A stretch of 64,000 nucleotides of DNA from positions 3,571,001 to 3,635,000 of the forward strand of contig NZ_JAHSTX010000001.1 of assembly GCF_019145375.1 (NCBI RefSeq), in the 5' to 3' direction. This stretch comes from Pseudomonas triticicola (lineage in GTDB: Bacteria > Pseudomonadota > Gammaproteobacteria > Pseudomonadales > Pseudomonadaceae). Under the pieces are notes generated by a model. The model was not told the DNA's origin. It saw nothing but the letters and a program-made list of their open reading frames with translations, and did no database searches. Below are positions 32,092 to 41,036 of this stretch, piece by piece; positions within the stretch are counted from its first letter, which is position 1, and each line of letters opens with the position of its first letter. The position numbers and the translations under genes are program-made.

Positions 32092-32400
32092 ATGCAAGTC
32101 AACATCAGTGGACACCAACTGGAAGTGACCCAACCTCTGCGTTCCTACATCGAGGAAAAACTCCAGCGACTGGAGCGACATTTCGACAAGATCACCAACG
32201 TGCAAGTCACGATGTGCGTCGAAAAGCTGAAGCAGAAGATCGAAGCCACCTTGCATATCCCCGGCAGCGAAGTGGTCGCCAACGCAGAAGATACCGACAT
32301 GTACGCTGCGATCGACTCACTCACCGACAAGCTGGATCGCCAACTCAAAAAGCATAAGGAAAAGACCCAGAGCCTCCTCCAGGGCGCGACCGGTCGTTAA
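32092..32400 (+). CDS. hpf: Ribosome hibernation promoting factor, short form
   Basis: A 102-residue HPF/YfiA family protein (MQVNISGHQLEVTQPLRSYI at the start, DMYAAIDSLTDKLDRQLKKHK at the end). It binds the ribosomal decoding site in stationary phase. The short form lacks the C-terminal dimerisation domain and would work with RMF. The start at 32092 follows AAGGAGAAG. Confidence 0.95.
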   Translation: MQVNISGHQLEVTQPLRSYIEEKLQRLERHFDKITNVQVTMCVEKLKQKIEATLHIPGSEVVANAEDTDMYAAIDSLTDKLDRQLKKHKEKTQSLLQGATGR

Positions 32401-32412
32401 CACCCCTATCCC

Positions 32413-32877
32413 ATGATCCGACTTGAAACCATCCTGACCCCCGGCCGTTCCCAAGTGAACGCGCCGGGCGGCAGCAAGAAAAAAGCCCTCGAACAGATTG
32501 CCAACCTGATCCACCGCGAAGTGCCGGATCTGGCGATGCAGGATGTCTTCGAGGCGCTGATCGCCCGTGAAAAACTCGGTTCCACCGGTTTTGGTAACGG
32601 CATCGCCATTCCCCACTGCCGCCTCAAGAGCTGCACGGCGCCGATCAGCGCCCTGCTGCACCTCGAAGCCCCGATCGATTTCGACGCCATCGACGGCGCT
32701 CCGGTAGACCTGCTGTTCGTGCTGCTGGTCCCGGAAGCCGCGACCGATGCGCATCTGGAGTTGCTGCGCCAGATCGCCAGCATGCTCGACCGCAAGGAAG
32801 TTCGTGAAAAACTGCGCAGCGCCGCGAGCAACGAAGCCTTGTACCAGGTTGTACTGGACGAGCAGAACGGGCACTAA
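32413..32877 (+). CDS. ptsN: Nitrogen phosphotransferase EIIA
   Basis: A 154-residue EIIA-Ntr. The phosphorylated histidine is His68 in [11 protein letters not shown]. It receives phosphate through PtsP and PtsO and regulates potassium, nitrogen and carbon responses. It lies 12 bp after hpf, and its stop is 2 bp from the rapZ start. Confidence 0.96.
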   Translation: MIRLETILTPGRSQVNAPGGSKKKALEQIANLIHREVPDLAMQDVFEALIAREKLGSTGFGNGIAIPHCRLKSCTAPISALLHLEAPIDFDAIDGAPVDLLFVLLVPEAATDAHLELLRQIASMLDRKEVREKLRSAASNEALYQVVLDEQNGH

Positions 32878-32879
32878 TC

Positions 32880-33737
32880 ATGCGTTTGATCATTGTCAGT
32901 GGCCGTTCGGGCTCGGGTAAAAGTACCGCCCTGAATGTCCTTGAGGACAACGGCTACTACTGCATCGACAATTTGCCGGCCGGTTTGCTGCCGGAACTGG
33001 CCGAGCGTGCGCTGATTCACACGGAGCTGGCGCAGCCGCTGGTCGCCGTGTCGATTGATGCGCGCAACCTGCCCAGCCATCTGTCACGCTTTCCCGAATT
33101 GCTCGAAGACGTCCGTGCCAAACACATCAAGTGCGATGTGCTGTATCTGGACGCCGACGAGGAAACTCTGCTCAAGCGTTTTTCCGAGACCCGGCGACGT
33201 CACCCGCTGAGCAACGCCAATCGCTCACTGGCCGAGGCGATTCACGATGAAACCGCCCTGCTCGGCCCGATCGCCGATCTGGCCGATCTGAAAATCAACA
33301 CCACTAGCCTGAACCTCTATCAGCTTCGCGACACTCTGAAGCTGCGCCTGCTGAATCAGCCGGAACCCGGCACGGCGTTTCTGGTTGAATCATTTGGCTT
33401 CAAGCGCGGCATGCCGGTCGATGCCGATCTGGTCTTCGATGTGCGCTGCCTGCCCAATCCGTACTGGAAACCGGAGCTGCGCGCGCAATCGGGCCTTGAT
33501 GCACCGGTGGCCGAGTACCTGGCGCAGCAGCCGGATGTCGAAGAAATGTATCAGGACATCTACGCCTACCTGAACAAGTGGCTGCCACGTTTCGCCGCCA
33601 GCAACCGTGCTTACGTGACCATTGCCATCGGCTGCACCGGCGGGCACCACCGCTCCGTCTACCTGACCGAACGTCTGGGCCTGGCCCTGCAGAAAACCCT
33701 GAAGAACGTCCAGGTTCGCCACCGCGACCTCACCTAA
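32880..33737 (+). CDS. rapZ: RNase adapter protein RapZ
   Basis: A 285-residue nucleotide-binding protein with Walker [10 protein letters not shown] (residues 8-16) and the C-terminal domain containing [16 protein letters not shown]. In E. coli RapZ delivers the sRNA GlmZ to RNase E; the Pseudomonas role is less clear. The gene order ptsN-rapZ-ptsO is conserved. Confidence 0.95.
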   Translation: MRLIIVSGRSGSGKSTALNVLEDNGYYCIDNLPAGLLPELAERALIHTELAQPLVAVSIDARNLPSHLSRFPELLEDVRAKHIKCDVLYLDADEETLLKRFSETRRRHPLSNANRSLAEAIHDETALLGPIADLADLKINTTSLNLYQLRDTLKLRLLNQPEPGTAFLVESFGFKRGMPVDADLVFDVRCLPNPYWKPELRAQSGLDAPVAEYLAQQPDVEEMYQDIYAYLNKWLPRFAASNRAYVTIAIGCTGGHHRSVYLTERLGLALQKTLKNVQVRHRDLT

Positions 33738-33752
33738 AGGATTCACACCGCG

Positions 33753-34028
33753 ATGCCTGCTCGTGAAATCGAAATCATCAATAAGCTGGGTCTGCATGCG
33801 CGGGCATCGGCCAAATTCGTCGGCGTGGCCGGTCAGTATCCAGACTGCACGATCCGGGTGGGACGCACCCCTGAAACGGCTGTCGACGGCAAGAGCATCA
33901 TGGCAATGATGATGCTCGCGGCGGGCAAAGGCACCAAAATTTATTTGAGTACCGAAGGGCATCAGGAACAGGAAGCCATGGATGCGCTGGTAGCGTTGAT
34001 CGACAACTACTTCGACGAAGGTGGCTGA
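33753..34028 (+). CDS. ptsO: HPr-like phosphocarrier NPr
   Basis: A 91-residue HPr-family protein with the phosphorylated His15 in NKLGLHARASAKFV and the regulatory-type loop DGKSIMAMMML. It passes phosphate from PtsP to PtsN. It is the last gene of the rpoN cluster and is followed by a palindromic repeat pair. Confidence 0.96.
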   Translation: MPAREIEIINKLGLHARASAKFVGVAGQYPDCTIRVGRTPETAVDGKSIMAMMMLAAGKGTKIYLSTEGHQEQEAMDALVALIDNYFDEGG

Positions 34029-34039
34029 TAGCCAAAGTC

Positions 34040-34118
34040 AAAAGATCGCAGCCTGCGGCAGCTCCTACAGGAAACGCATTCCAAGGTACGAGCTGCCGCA
34101 GGCTGCGAATTTTTGATC
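34040..34118. repeat. Palindromic repeat pair, AGATCGCAGCCT-GCGGCAGCTCCTAC family
   Basis: Inverted copies at 34040-34068 and 34088-34118. The second copy ends in TGCGAATTTTTGATC and could act as terminator for both convergent genes. Related pairs are at 40939, 55475 and 59747. Confidence 0.85.
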
Positions 34119-34123
34119 CTCTT

Positions 34124-35017
34124 TCAACCCAACGCCGTATCCATCACCATCATCAGACAGAACCCGATCAACAGGCCCAGACTCGCCAGCTTGTCATGCC
34201 CATGACGGCGCGACTCCGGGATCACTTCGTGGGTCACCACCAGCAACATCGCCCCGGCCGCCAGTGCCAGCCCCAGCGGCAACAGCACCTGAGCCAGACT
34301 CACCAGCCACGCACATAACAGTGCAAATACCGGTTCGACCAGCCCAGACGCCGCGCCAATCAAAAATGCCCTGACCCGCGACATCCCTGCCCCGGCCAGC
34401 ACCAACGCAATCACCAGTCCTTCCGGCACATCCTGCAACGCAATGCCCATCGCCAGGCTGTCGGCGTCCGCCATCCCGCCGCCGGCAGATACGCCAACCG
34501 CCATGCCTTCTGGAATGTTGTGCGCGATGATGGCGAACACGAACAGCCAGATTCGCGGTGGAATCACCGGTTGCTCCAGCGTGCCGACGAGCATCTCCGG
34601 CGAGGCACCCGAAACGCGCCGATCCACCAGATAAAGACCGAACGCGCCGAGCAGGATGCCGAAGCAGATCAGGCCACTGGCGGCCCACGGCGTCAGGCCA
34701 AGGCTCTCAGCTGCCGCAATGCCCGGCACGATCAGCGAAAACGCCGTCGCCGCCAGCATCACTCCGGCACCAAATCCCAGCAAGGTGTCGCTGAGTGCCT
34801 GCGGCATGCGCCGGATCACCAGCACCGGCACCGCGCCAAGCGCCGTGCCCAATGCGCAGATGGCACCGCCCTGCAACGCGCGCAACAGCTTCGGTTCCAG
34901 ATTCAGCCATTGCAAACCGTGGGCGACCAGCAAAGTCATCCCCGCCAGCAGCAACAGCGAGCCCACCGCGTAACGAAACATGCGCCCGCTGCCAATCGCC
35001 AGTGTTTCCGTGCCCAT
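34124..35017 (-). CDS. ZIP-family metal transporter
   Basis: A 297-residue membrane protein with about eight membrane segments. The metal-site motif is HNIPEGMAVG (about residue 167), with a second one, DVPEGLVIALVLAG, 30 residues later. It probably imports divalent metal (Zn, Mn or Fe). It starts 30 bp after the sodA stop and corresponds to the last gene of the fagA-fumC-orfX-sodA-orfY operon of P. aeruginosa. A manganese supply role for SodA is attractive but unproven. Confidence 0.88.
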   Translation of the reverse strand: MGTETLAIGSGRMFRYAVGSLLLLAGMTLLVAHGLQWLNLEPKLLRALQGGAICALGTALGAVPVLVIRRMPQALSDTLLGFGAGVMLAATAFSLIVPGIAAAESLGLTPWAASGLICFGILLGAFGLYLVDRRVSGASPEMLVGTLEQPVIPPRIWLFVFAIIAHNIPEGMAVGVSAGGGMADADSLAMGIALQDVPEGLVIALVLAGAGMSRVRAFLIGAASGLVEPVFALLCAWLVSLAQVLLPLGLALAAGAMLLVVTHEVIPESRRHGHDKLASLGLLIGFCLMMVMDTALG

Positions 35018-35046
35018 AGTCAGCCCTGATTGTTTTTATGGAAGGC

Positions 35047-35658
35047 TTAAACCAGTGCGGCCTGATAGCGCGCAGCAACTTCCGGCCAATTAATCACGTT
35101 GTAGAACGCGTTGATGTATTCCGGGCGACGGTTCTGGTAGCGCAGGTAGTAGGCGTGCTCCCAGACGTCGAGACCAAGGATTGGTGTGTTGCCGGTCATC
35201 AGCGGGCTGTCCTGATTGCCGCTGCTTTCCACGACCAGTTTTTTCTCCGGTGTCACGCTGAGCCAGGCCCAACCGCTGCCGAAACGGGTCAGCGCGGCCT
35301 TGGTGAAGGCTTCCTTGAAACTGTCGAGTCCGCCCAGTTGCTCGTCGATGGCCTTGGCCAGAGCGCCGTTGGGCTTGCCGCCACCGTTGGGCACCATCAC
35401 TTCCCAGAACAGCGAATGGTTGGCGTGGCCGCCGCCCTGATTGATCACCGCCGCGCGAAGTTTTTCCGGCAGTTGCTGGACGCTGGCGACGAGTTTTTCC
35501 ACTGGCCACTCGGCGAATTCGGTGCCTTCCACGGCGGCGTTGAGGTTGTTGATGTAGGTCTGGTGATGCTTGGTGTAATGGATTTCCATGGTCTGCGCAT
35601 CGATGTGCGGCTCGAGGGCATCGTAGGCATAAGGCAAGGCAGGCAAGGTAAAAGCCAT
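35047..35658 (-). CDS. sodA: Superoxide dismutase, Mn type
   Basis: A 203-residue Fe/Mn superoxide dismutase. Metal ligands are His27 ([12 protein letters not shown]), the His in [10 protein letters not shown], and Asp and His in [10 protein letters not shown]. The [10 protein letters not shown] form (Gly-Gly before His) is typical of the manganese type. The start at 35658 ([10 protein letters not shown]) follows the family. In P. aeruginosa the equivalent gene is Fur-repressed within the fagA operon. Confidence 0.96.
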   Translation of the reverse strand: MAFTLPALPYAYDALEPHIDAQTMEIHYTKHHQTYINNLNAAVEGTEFAEWPVEKLVASVQQLPEKLRAAVINQGGGHANHSLFWEVMVPNGGGKPNGALAKAIDEQLGGLDSFKEAFTKAALTRFGSGWAWLSVTPEKKLVVESSGNQDSPLMTGNTPILGLDVWEHAYYLRYQNRRPEYINAFYNVINWPEVAARYQAALV

Positions 35659-35659
35659 T

Positions 35660-36100
35660 TCAGTGGACTCCATACTGATGGGGATTTGAGGCGCGGCGGG
35701 CATTGCCGGTGTCCGGATGCAGCAGGCGCTGGGTGCGCGGGTACTCGCCGTGCTCGCTGATGAAATTCAACAGTTCGACGTAGGTCTTGCTGCTCTGGCG
35801 CAACGCCGCCTCACGCAGGGCCGGACGCAGGCGTTCGTCCTGCATGGTCTGCAACAAACGTTGATGGATAGCGCACAGGTATTCGGCGCTCTCCTCCGGT
35901 TGGTTCAGGCGCAAATGCAGGTCGGCGAGGTTGTGATGAGAGACGACGCAGGCCGCCACCGCTTCGTCGGCATCCGCCCAGCGTTCGAACAACACTTGCG
36001 CCAGGGCCAGGGCTTGCAGGTAAGCCTCACGGGCGTCGATCAGTTCGCCCAGCATGAAGCAGTGATTGGCCCGTTCGATCGTGCGTTTCCAGTGCTCCAT
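35660..36100 (-). CDS. orfX of the sodA operon, helical TPR-like protein
   Basis: A 146-residue protein rich in Ala/Leu helices, with one recognisable TPR-like pair ([20 protein letters not shown]). The function is unknown. It starts with ATG after GGAGG and its stop is 1 bp from the sodA start, so it is co-transcribed with sodA. It corresponds to orfX between fumC and sodA in P. aeruginosa. Confidence 0.75.
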   Translation of the reverse strand: MEHWKRTIERANHCFMLGELIDAREAYLQALALAQVLFERWADADEAVAACVVSHHNLADLHLRLNQPEESAEYLCAIHQRLLQTMQDERLRPALREAALRQSSKTYVELLNFISEHGEYPRTQRLLHPDTGNARRASNPHQYGVH

Positions 36101-36127
36101 GGTGAGCCTCCAAAGCGGTTGCGGGAT

Positions 36128-36242
36128 TTACACGCCGCCGGCGGTGAGTTTCTCGGGGTTGAGCAACTCTTCCAGTTGGCTGCGCGACAGGTCGGAGTGT
36201 TCCAGAGCGACGTCGATCACCGCGCGGCCTTCCTTGTAGGCT
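36128..36242 (-). pseudogene. fumC: fumC remnant: last ~37 codons
   Basis: On the minus strand this reads AYKEGRAVIDVALEHSDLS followed by RSQLEELLNPEKLTAGGV and a TAA. That is the C-terminal end of a class II fumarase, and fumC is expected at exactly this place, directly before orfX. The codon before AYK is a stop in this frame. Everything upstream of it (about 420 codons) is missing. Confidence 0.78.
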
Positions 36243-36317
36243 TAGCGCGCGACGGATCTGGCGGCTCATCCAGCGCCCGCTTTCGAGGTAGGGCTGCTCG
36301 TGCAAGGCAGAACTCAT
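36240..36317 (-). pseudogene. fagA: fagA remnant: first ~25 codons
   Basis: From ATG 36317 the reading is MSSALHEQPYLESGRWMSRQ then IRRAL, which matches the N-terminus of FagA (Fur-associated gene A). After IRRAL the sequence switches into the 3' end of fumC, in another frame. The fused frame runs on to 36027 and overlaps the start of orfX. Confidence 0.72.
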
Positions 36318-36339
36318 GATCCGGGTCTCGTTCGGAGAT

Positions 36340-36370
36340 GAGATTTATTATTAGATGATAATGAGAACCA
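36340..36370 (-). promoter_or_regulatory. Candidate Fur box of the sodA operon
   Basis: An AT-rich stretch with GATAATGAGAAC on the plus strand (36356-36367) and repeated ATTATT/ATAATA hexamers, 25-50 bases upstream of the fagA start. This resembles overlapping GATAAT units of a Fur site. The operon is known to be Fur-regulated in P. aeruginosa. Confidence 0.6.
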
Positions 36371-36401
36371 ACACAAGTGCTCGAGTTTGCGCTGTTAACT
36401 T

Positions 36402-36488
36402 GTGGGAGCGAGCCTGCTCGCGAATGCGCTGTGTCAATCAGCACATTTACAACTGATCCACCGCTTTCGCGAGCAGGCTCGCTCCCAC
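36402..36488. repeat. REPIN of the GTGGGAGCGAGCCTGCTCGCGAA family
   Basis: A forward REP at 36402-36424 and an inverted REP at 36466-36488. It lies between the Fur-box region and the pmbA terminator. Confidence 0.92.
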
Positions 36489-36510
36489 AAGGGATTTGTG
36501 CGAAGCGAAT

Positions 36511-36552
36511 AAAAAAGGCGCGCCATCCAGAACGGATGGCGCGCCTTTTTTT
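36511..36552 (-). terminator. Intrinsic terminator after pmbA
   Basis: A6, GGCGCGCCATCC, short loop, GGATGGCGCGCC, T7: a perfect 12-bp stem just past the pmbA stop. Confidence 0.92.
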
Positions 36553-36569
36553 GTTGGCGGATTCGCGGC

Positions 36570-37916
36570 TTAGCTGCCGGCGACAGTCATCCGCTCGATC
36601 AACACCGAGCCGGTGCGGATGTTGCTGCGCAGCTCCAGATCATTACCCACCGCGACAATCTGCTTGAACATGTCGCGCATGTTGCCGGCGATGGTCACTT
36701 CCTGCACAGCGAACTGGATCTCGCCGTTTTCCACCCAGAAGCCCGCCGCACCGCGCGAATAGTCGCCGGTGACCATGTTCAGGCCGTGGCCCATCAATTC
36801 GGTGACCAGCAGACCTCGGCCCATGCGCTTCAACAGCGCTGCCTGATCTTCATCGCCATGGGTGACGAACAGGTTGTGCACCCCGCCCGCGTTGGCGGTG
36901 CTCGGCATGCCCAGTTTGCGCCCGGAATAGGTGCCGAGGATGTAGGAGACCAACTCGCCCTTTTCGACGAACGGTTTCGCGTAAGTCGCCAGGCCATCAC
37001 CGTCGTAGGAAGCACTGCCCATGGCACGCATCAGATGCGGACGCTCATCAATGGTCAGCCATTCCGGAAACAGCTTCTGCCCCAGTGTGCCTTCGAGAAA
37101 CGACGATTTGCGATACAGACTGCCGCCGGATACTGCCGAGAGGAAGCTGCCGAACAGACCGCCCGCCAGTTCGGCGGAAAACAGCACCGGCACCTCGCAT
37201 GTCGGCACCGGCCGCGCGCCCAGACGGCTGGCTGCACGTTGCGCGGCACGCTGGCCGATGCTCACCGGATCGGCGAGCAGACTGCCCTGGCGATTGACGT
37301 CGTACCAGTAATCGCGCTGCATCTGGCCGTCGGCTTCAGCGATCATCACGCAACTCAGGCTGTGCCGGGTCGATGCGTAACCGCCGATGAAACCGTGGCT
37401 GTTGCCGTAAACCCGGCAGCCCTGATGGGTGCTGAGGGTGGTGCCGTCGGCGTTCTTGATCCGCGCATCGGCATCGAACGCCGCGGCCTCGCAGAGCAAA
37501 GCCTTCTCGATGGCCTGCTCCGGGGTGATGTCCCACTCGTGGAACAGGTCGAAATCCTGCACATCCCTGGCCATCAGCGCCGCATCGGCCAGACCCGAGG
37601 CTTCGTCCTCGGAGGTGTGTTTGGCGATGGCCAGTGCTGCTGCGACGGTTTCACGAATCGCCTCCGGCCCGGTGGCCGAGGTGCTGGCCGAACCTTTGCG
37701 CTGGCCGACGTACAGGGTGATGCCAAAACCCTGATCACGGTTGAATTCAACGGTTTCGACCTCGCGCTGACGCACCGAGGTCGACAGCCCCTGCTCCAGC
37801 GACACCGCGACTTCACAGGCGCTGGCGCCCTGGCGCTTGGCTTCGGCGATGATCTGCTCGACCTGTTCTTGCAGTGCCGGCAATGCCTGCGGGCCGACGC
37901 TTTGAACTGCACTCAT
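36570..37916 (-). CDS. pmbA: Metalloprotease subunit PmbA/TldE
   Basis: A 448-residue TldE-type subunit. TldD-TldE heterodimers degrade unfolded peptides and help mature some peptide antibiotics; the zinc site is in TldD. Family blocks are [20 protein letters not shown] and, late, [20 protein letters not shown]. The start at 37916 has GGAG at 7-nt spacing; an ATG at 37922 sits too close to it. It is divergent from darP. Confidence 0.93.
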   Translation of the reverse strand: MSAVQSVGPQALPALQEQVEQIIAEAKRQGASACEVAVSLEQGLSTSVRQREVETVEFNRDQGFGITLYVGQRKGSASTSATGPEAIRETVAAALAIAKHTSEDEASGLADAALMARDVQDFDLFHEWDITPEQAIEKALLCEAAAFDADARIKNADGTTLSTHQGCRVYGNSHGFIGGYASTRHSLSCVMIAEADGQMQRDYWYDVNRQGSLLADPVSIGQRAAQRAASRLGARPVPTCEVPVLFSAELAGGLFGSFLSAVSGGSLYRKSSFLEGTLGQKLFPEWLTIDERPHLMRAMGSASYDGDGLATYAKPFVEKGELVSYILGTYSGRKLGMPSTANAGGVHNLFVTHGDEDQAALLKRMGRGLLVTELMGHGLNMVTGDYSRGAAGFWVENGEIQFAVQEVTIAGNMRDMFKQIVAVGNDLELRSNIRTGSVLIERMTVAGS

Positions 37917-38024
37917 GCTCATCTCCACTCAAATTCTGCTTTCGGCTGGGGTCATCGAGCGACCGGGCCGGACAAGCGGCCCCCGACTGGTTATCATGGC
38001 GGCGTTTCTTTGCGGACTGCCACC

Positions 38025-38549
38025 ATGGTTGATTCTTACGACGACTCCCTCGATACGGGAGAAAAAAGCAAATCTCAGGTCAAACGCGAGTTGCATGCGC
38101 TGGTTGACCTCGGCGAGCGCCTGACCACACTCAAGCCTGATCTGGTCGCCAAACTGCCGTTGACCGACGCTTTGCGCCGGGCATTGGCCGATGCGCCCAA
38201 GCACACCGCGAACATCGCGCGTAAACGGCATTTGCAGTTCATCGGCAAACTGATGCGCGACCAGGACACTGACGCGATTCTGACTCTGCTCGATCAACTC
38301 GATGCCTCCACTCGCCAGTACAACGAGCGTTTCCATAATCTGGAACGCTGGCGTGACCGCCTGATCGCGGGCGATGACGCCGTGCTGGAGAAATTCGTCA
38401 TCGAGTACCCGGATGCCGATCGCCAGCAATTGCGTTCCCTGATCCGTCAGGCCCAGCATGAGGTTGCGCAAAACAAACCGCCTGCTTCGAGCCGCAAGAT
38501 CTTCAAATACATTCGGGAGCTGGACGAGACTCAACGCGGCCTGCGTTGA
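38025..38549 (+). CDS. darP: Ribosome-associated protein DarP/YjgA
   Basis: A 174-residue, highly charged helical protein of the YjgA family, which helps late assembly of the 50S ribosomal subunit. It has [19 protein letters not shown] near the N-terminus and the FKYIRELDE end. The start at 38025 fits the family ([18 protein letters not shown]). It lies between pmbA (divergent) and tldD (convergent), as in other Pseudomonas. Confidence 0.92.
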   Translation: MVDSYDDSLDTGEKSKSQVKRELHALVDLGERLTTLKPDLVAKLPLTDALRRALADAPKHTANIARKRHLQFIGKLMRDQDTDAILTLLDQLDASTRQYNERFHNLERWRDRLIAGDDAVLEKFVIEYPDADRQQLRSLIRQAQHEVAQNKPPASSRKIFKYIRELDETQRGLR

Positions 38550-38560
38550 TAATCGTCACC

Positions 38561-38584
38561 GGGTGGCCGTCCTGCGCGCCACCC
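38561..38584. terminator. Hairpin between convergent darP and tldD
   Basis: GGGTGGC / GCCACCC with a 10-nt loop. No strong T-run follows on either side. Confidence 0.4.
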
Positions 38585-38600
38585 GAAAGCCCCACCGTTC

Positions 38601-40043
38601 TTATGCGCCCGTGCCACCCACGGTGATCGCATCGATCTTCAGCGTTGGCTGGCCGACACCCACCGGCACCGACTGCCCATCCTTGCCACACGTACCCACA
38701 CCGCTGTCCAGCGCCAGATCGTTACCGACCATCGACACCCGGCTCATCGCCTCGGGGCCGTTGCCGATCAACGTCGCGCCTTTGACCGGTGCGGTGATCT
38801 TGCCGTCCTCGATCAGATAAGCCTCGCTGGTGGAGAATACGAACTTGCCGCTGGTGATATCGACCTGACCGCCGCCGAGGTTGGCGCAGTAGATGCCCTT
38901 TTTTACCGAGGCGATGATTTCCGCCGGATCGCTTTCACCGCCGAGCATGTAGGTGTTGGTCATGCGGGGCATCGGCAGGTGCGCGTAGGATTCGCGGCGA
39001 CCGTTACCGGTGCGCGCCACGCCCATCAGCCGCGCGTTGAGCTTGTCTTGCATGTAGCCCTTGAGTACGCCGTTTTCGATCAGCGTAGTGCACTCGGTCG
39101 GCGTGCCTTCGTCATCGACGCTCAGCGAACCGCGACGGCCGCTCAAGGTGCCGTCATCGACGATGGTGCAAAGCTTGGAGGCAACCATTTCACCCATGCG
39201 CCCGCTGTAGGCCGAGCTGCCCTTGCGGTTGAAATCGCCTTCCAGACCGTGACCGACCGCTTCGTGCAGCAGCACGCCGGACCAGCCGGAACCGAGCACA
39301 ACCGGCAAGGTACCGGCCGGCGCCGGAATCGCTTCCAGATTCACCAGCGCCTGGCGCAGCGCTTCGCGGGCATAACCCATGGCGCGGTCTTCGGCGAGGA
39401 AGTAGCGGTAATCGGTACGCCCACCGCCGCCGTGCCCGCCGCGTTCGCGACGGCCATTCTGCTCAACGATGACGCTAACGTTGAAGCGCACCAGCGGTCG
39501 CACGTCGGCGGCCAGGCCACCGTCGGTGGAGGCCACCAGAATCCGCTCCCAGACCCCGGCCATGCTCACGCTGACCTGCTGAATCCGTGGGTCGAGTGCG
39601 CGGGTGGCGACGTCGATGCGTTTGAGCAACTCGACTTTTTCCGCGCGGCTGAGCACTTCCAGCGGGTTATCCGGCGCGTACAGTTGCGCGACGTCCTGGC
39701 TGGTGAATGCCTGCACGGTGCCGTTCTGCCCGGCACGTGAGATCGAACGCGCGGCGCGGGCCGCTGCACCGAGGGCTTCGAGGGTGATCGCGTTGCTGTA
39801 GGCAAAACCGGTTTTCTCACCGGACTGCGCGCGCACGCCGACACCTTGGTCGAGGTTGAAGCTGCCTTCCTTGACGATGCCGTCTTCCAGCGCCCATGAC
39901 TCGGAAATCTGGCCCTGGAAATACAGGTCGGCGGCATCGATGCCCGGCCCGGCCAGATCGCCGAGCACGCCTTGCAGGCTCTCGATCGTGACACCGCCGG
40001 GTGCCAACAGGTGATCACTGACTGAGGACAACAACTCGCTCAT
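38601..40043 (-). CDS. tldD: Metalloprotease TldD
   Basis: A 480-residue catalytic subunit of the TldD-TldE protease. The zinc motif [11 protein letters not shown] (HExxxH) is present near residue 255. Other blocks are [15 protein letters not shown] and [18 protein letters not shown]. It lies immediately downstream of the nitrilase-family gene (4 bp) and is probably in one operon with yhdP and that gene. Confidence 0.95.
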   Translation of the reverse strand: MSELLSSVSDHLLAPGGVTIESLQGVLGDLAGPGIDAADLYFQGQISESWALEDGIVKEGSFNLDQGVGVRAQSGEKTGFAYSNAITLEALGAAARAARSISRAGQNGTVQAFTSQDVAQLYAPDNPLEVLSRAEKVELLKRIDVATRALDPRIQQVSVSMAGVWERILVASTDGGLAADVRPLVRFNVSVIVEQNGRRERGGHGGGGRTDYRYFLAEDRAMGYAREALRQALVNLEAIPAPAGTLPVVLGSGWSGVLLHEAVGHGLEGDFNRKGSSAYSGRMGEMVASKLCTIVDDGTLSGRRGSLSVDDEGTPTECTTLIENGVLKGYMQDKLNARLMGVARTGNGRRESYAHLPMPRMTNTYMLGGESDPAEIIASVKKGIYCANLGGGQVDITSGKFVFSTSEAYLIEDGKITAPVKGATLIGNGPEAMSRVSMVGNDLALDSGVGTCGKDGQSVPVGVGQPTLKIDAITVGGTGA

Positions 40044-40047
40044 AGGT

Positions 40048-40908
40048 TTACGCCTTAAATTCGTGTTCTGAAGCAGGCCGCTGGGCGCCCTGCGAGAAAA
40101 ACCGCCGATGACGCGTCACCGGCATGCGCGCCCGGATGGACGCTTGTTCATCGCTGTCGCGGGCGGCCAGCAACACCGCCTCGCCTTGATCCTGCTGGGC
40201 CAGCACACGCCCCCACGGGTCGACAATCGCCGCATGCCCGAAGGTCTCGCGTGGCCCCGGATGACTGCCGCCCTGTGCGGCCGCGAGGATATAACACTGT
40301 GTTTCGATGGCCCGCGCGCGGATCAGTACATCCCAATGCGCGGCGCCGGTTACGGCCGTAAACGCCGACGGTGCAGTAATCAATTCGGCACCGGCGGCAC
40401 GCAATTCACTGTACAGCTCCGGGAAACGCAAGTCGTAACACACGCTCAGACCGACGCGCCCCACCGGCGTATCCGCCACCACTACATTACCGCCATAAGC
40501 ATAGTCATCGGATTCACGGTATTGGCCGCGATTGTCGGCGACATCGACATCGAACAGATGCAGCTTGTCATAGCGCGCGACGATCTCGCCGTATTCATTG
40601 ATCAGCAACGAGCAGGCATTGGCTTTGGCCGTGGGTTGACCCAACGGTGGCAACGGCAATGTACCGGCGACTATCCATAAGGTGAGGTCGCGGGCGGTCT
40701 GTTTCAACCAGGGCAGGATCGGCCCTTCGCCCGAGGCCTCGGCGCGGCCGATATCGGCGACGTCGCGACGGCCCATGGCAGCGAAGTTTTCCGGCAGCAC
40801 CGCGAGTTTCGCCCCGCTGGCGGCGGCCTGTTCAAGCAGGCGTCGGGCCTGGGCCAGATTGGCCAGCACGTCACTCTGGCTGACCATTTGAATCACCGCT
40901 AAAGACAT
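40048..40908 (-). CDS. Carbon-nitrogen hydrolase, nitrilase superfamily
   Basis: A 286-residue amidase with the Glu-Lys-Cys triad: Glu in LPENFAAMG, Lys in [10 protein letters not shown] and Cys in [12 protein letters not shown]. It is closest in style to the Nit1/NitFhit-type deaminated-glutathione amidases, a metabolite-repair role; this is inference from the family. The start at 40908 is MSLAVIQM; a longer frame to 41076 would run through a palindromic repeat. It sits between yhdP and tldD, as in P. aeruginosa. Confidence 0.9.
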   Translation of the reverse strand: MSLAVIQMVSQSDVLANLAQARRLLEQAAASGAKLAVLPENFAAMGRRDVADIGRAEASGEGPILPWLKQTARDLTLWIVAGTLPLPPLGQPTAKANACSLLINEYGEIVARYDKLHLFDVDVADNRGQYRESDDYAYGGNVVVADTPVGRVGLSVCYDLRFPELYSELRAAGAELITAPSAFTAVTGAAHWDVLIRARAIETQCYILAAAQGGSHPGPRETFGHAAIVDPWGRVLAQQDQGEAVLLAARDSDEQASIRARMPVTRHRRFFSQGAQRPASEHEFKA

Positions 40909-40938
40909 GGCCGCTCCTCGGGATTTGCATGTACCTGT

Positions 40939-41018
40939 GTAGGAGCTGCCGCAGGCTGCGATCTTTTGATTTTTTTTAAGAGCCAGATCAAAAGATCGCA
41001 GCCTTCGGCAGCTCCTAC
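40939..41018. repeat. Palindromic repeat pair, GTAGGAGCTGCC...GGCAGCTCCTAC
   Basis: Inverted arms 40939-40970 and 40987-41018 around a short T-rich spacer. It lies between yhdP and the nitrilase gene, both on the minus strand. The long stem could stop or stabilise the yhdP transcript end. Confidence 0.85.
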
Positions 41019-41036
41019 AGGGGTAGTGTCTGCTAG

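Noticed and set aside
36786..38549. 587-codon frame that includes darP
   Set aside because: Only the last 174 codons are real (darP from 38025); the rest is antisense to pmbA.
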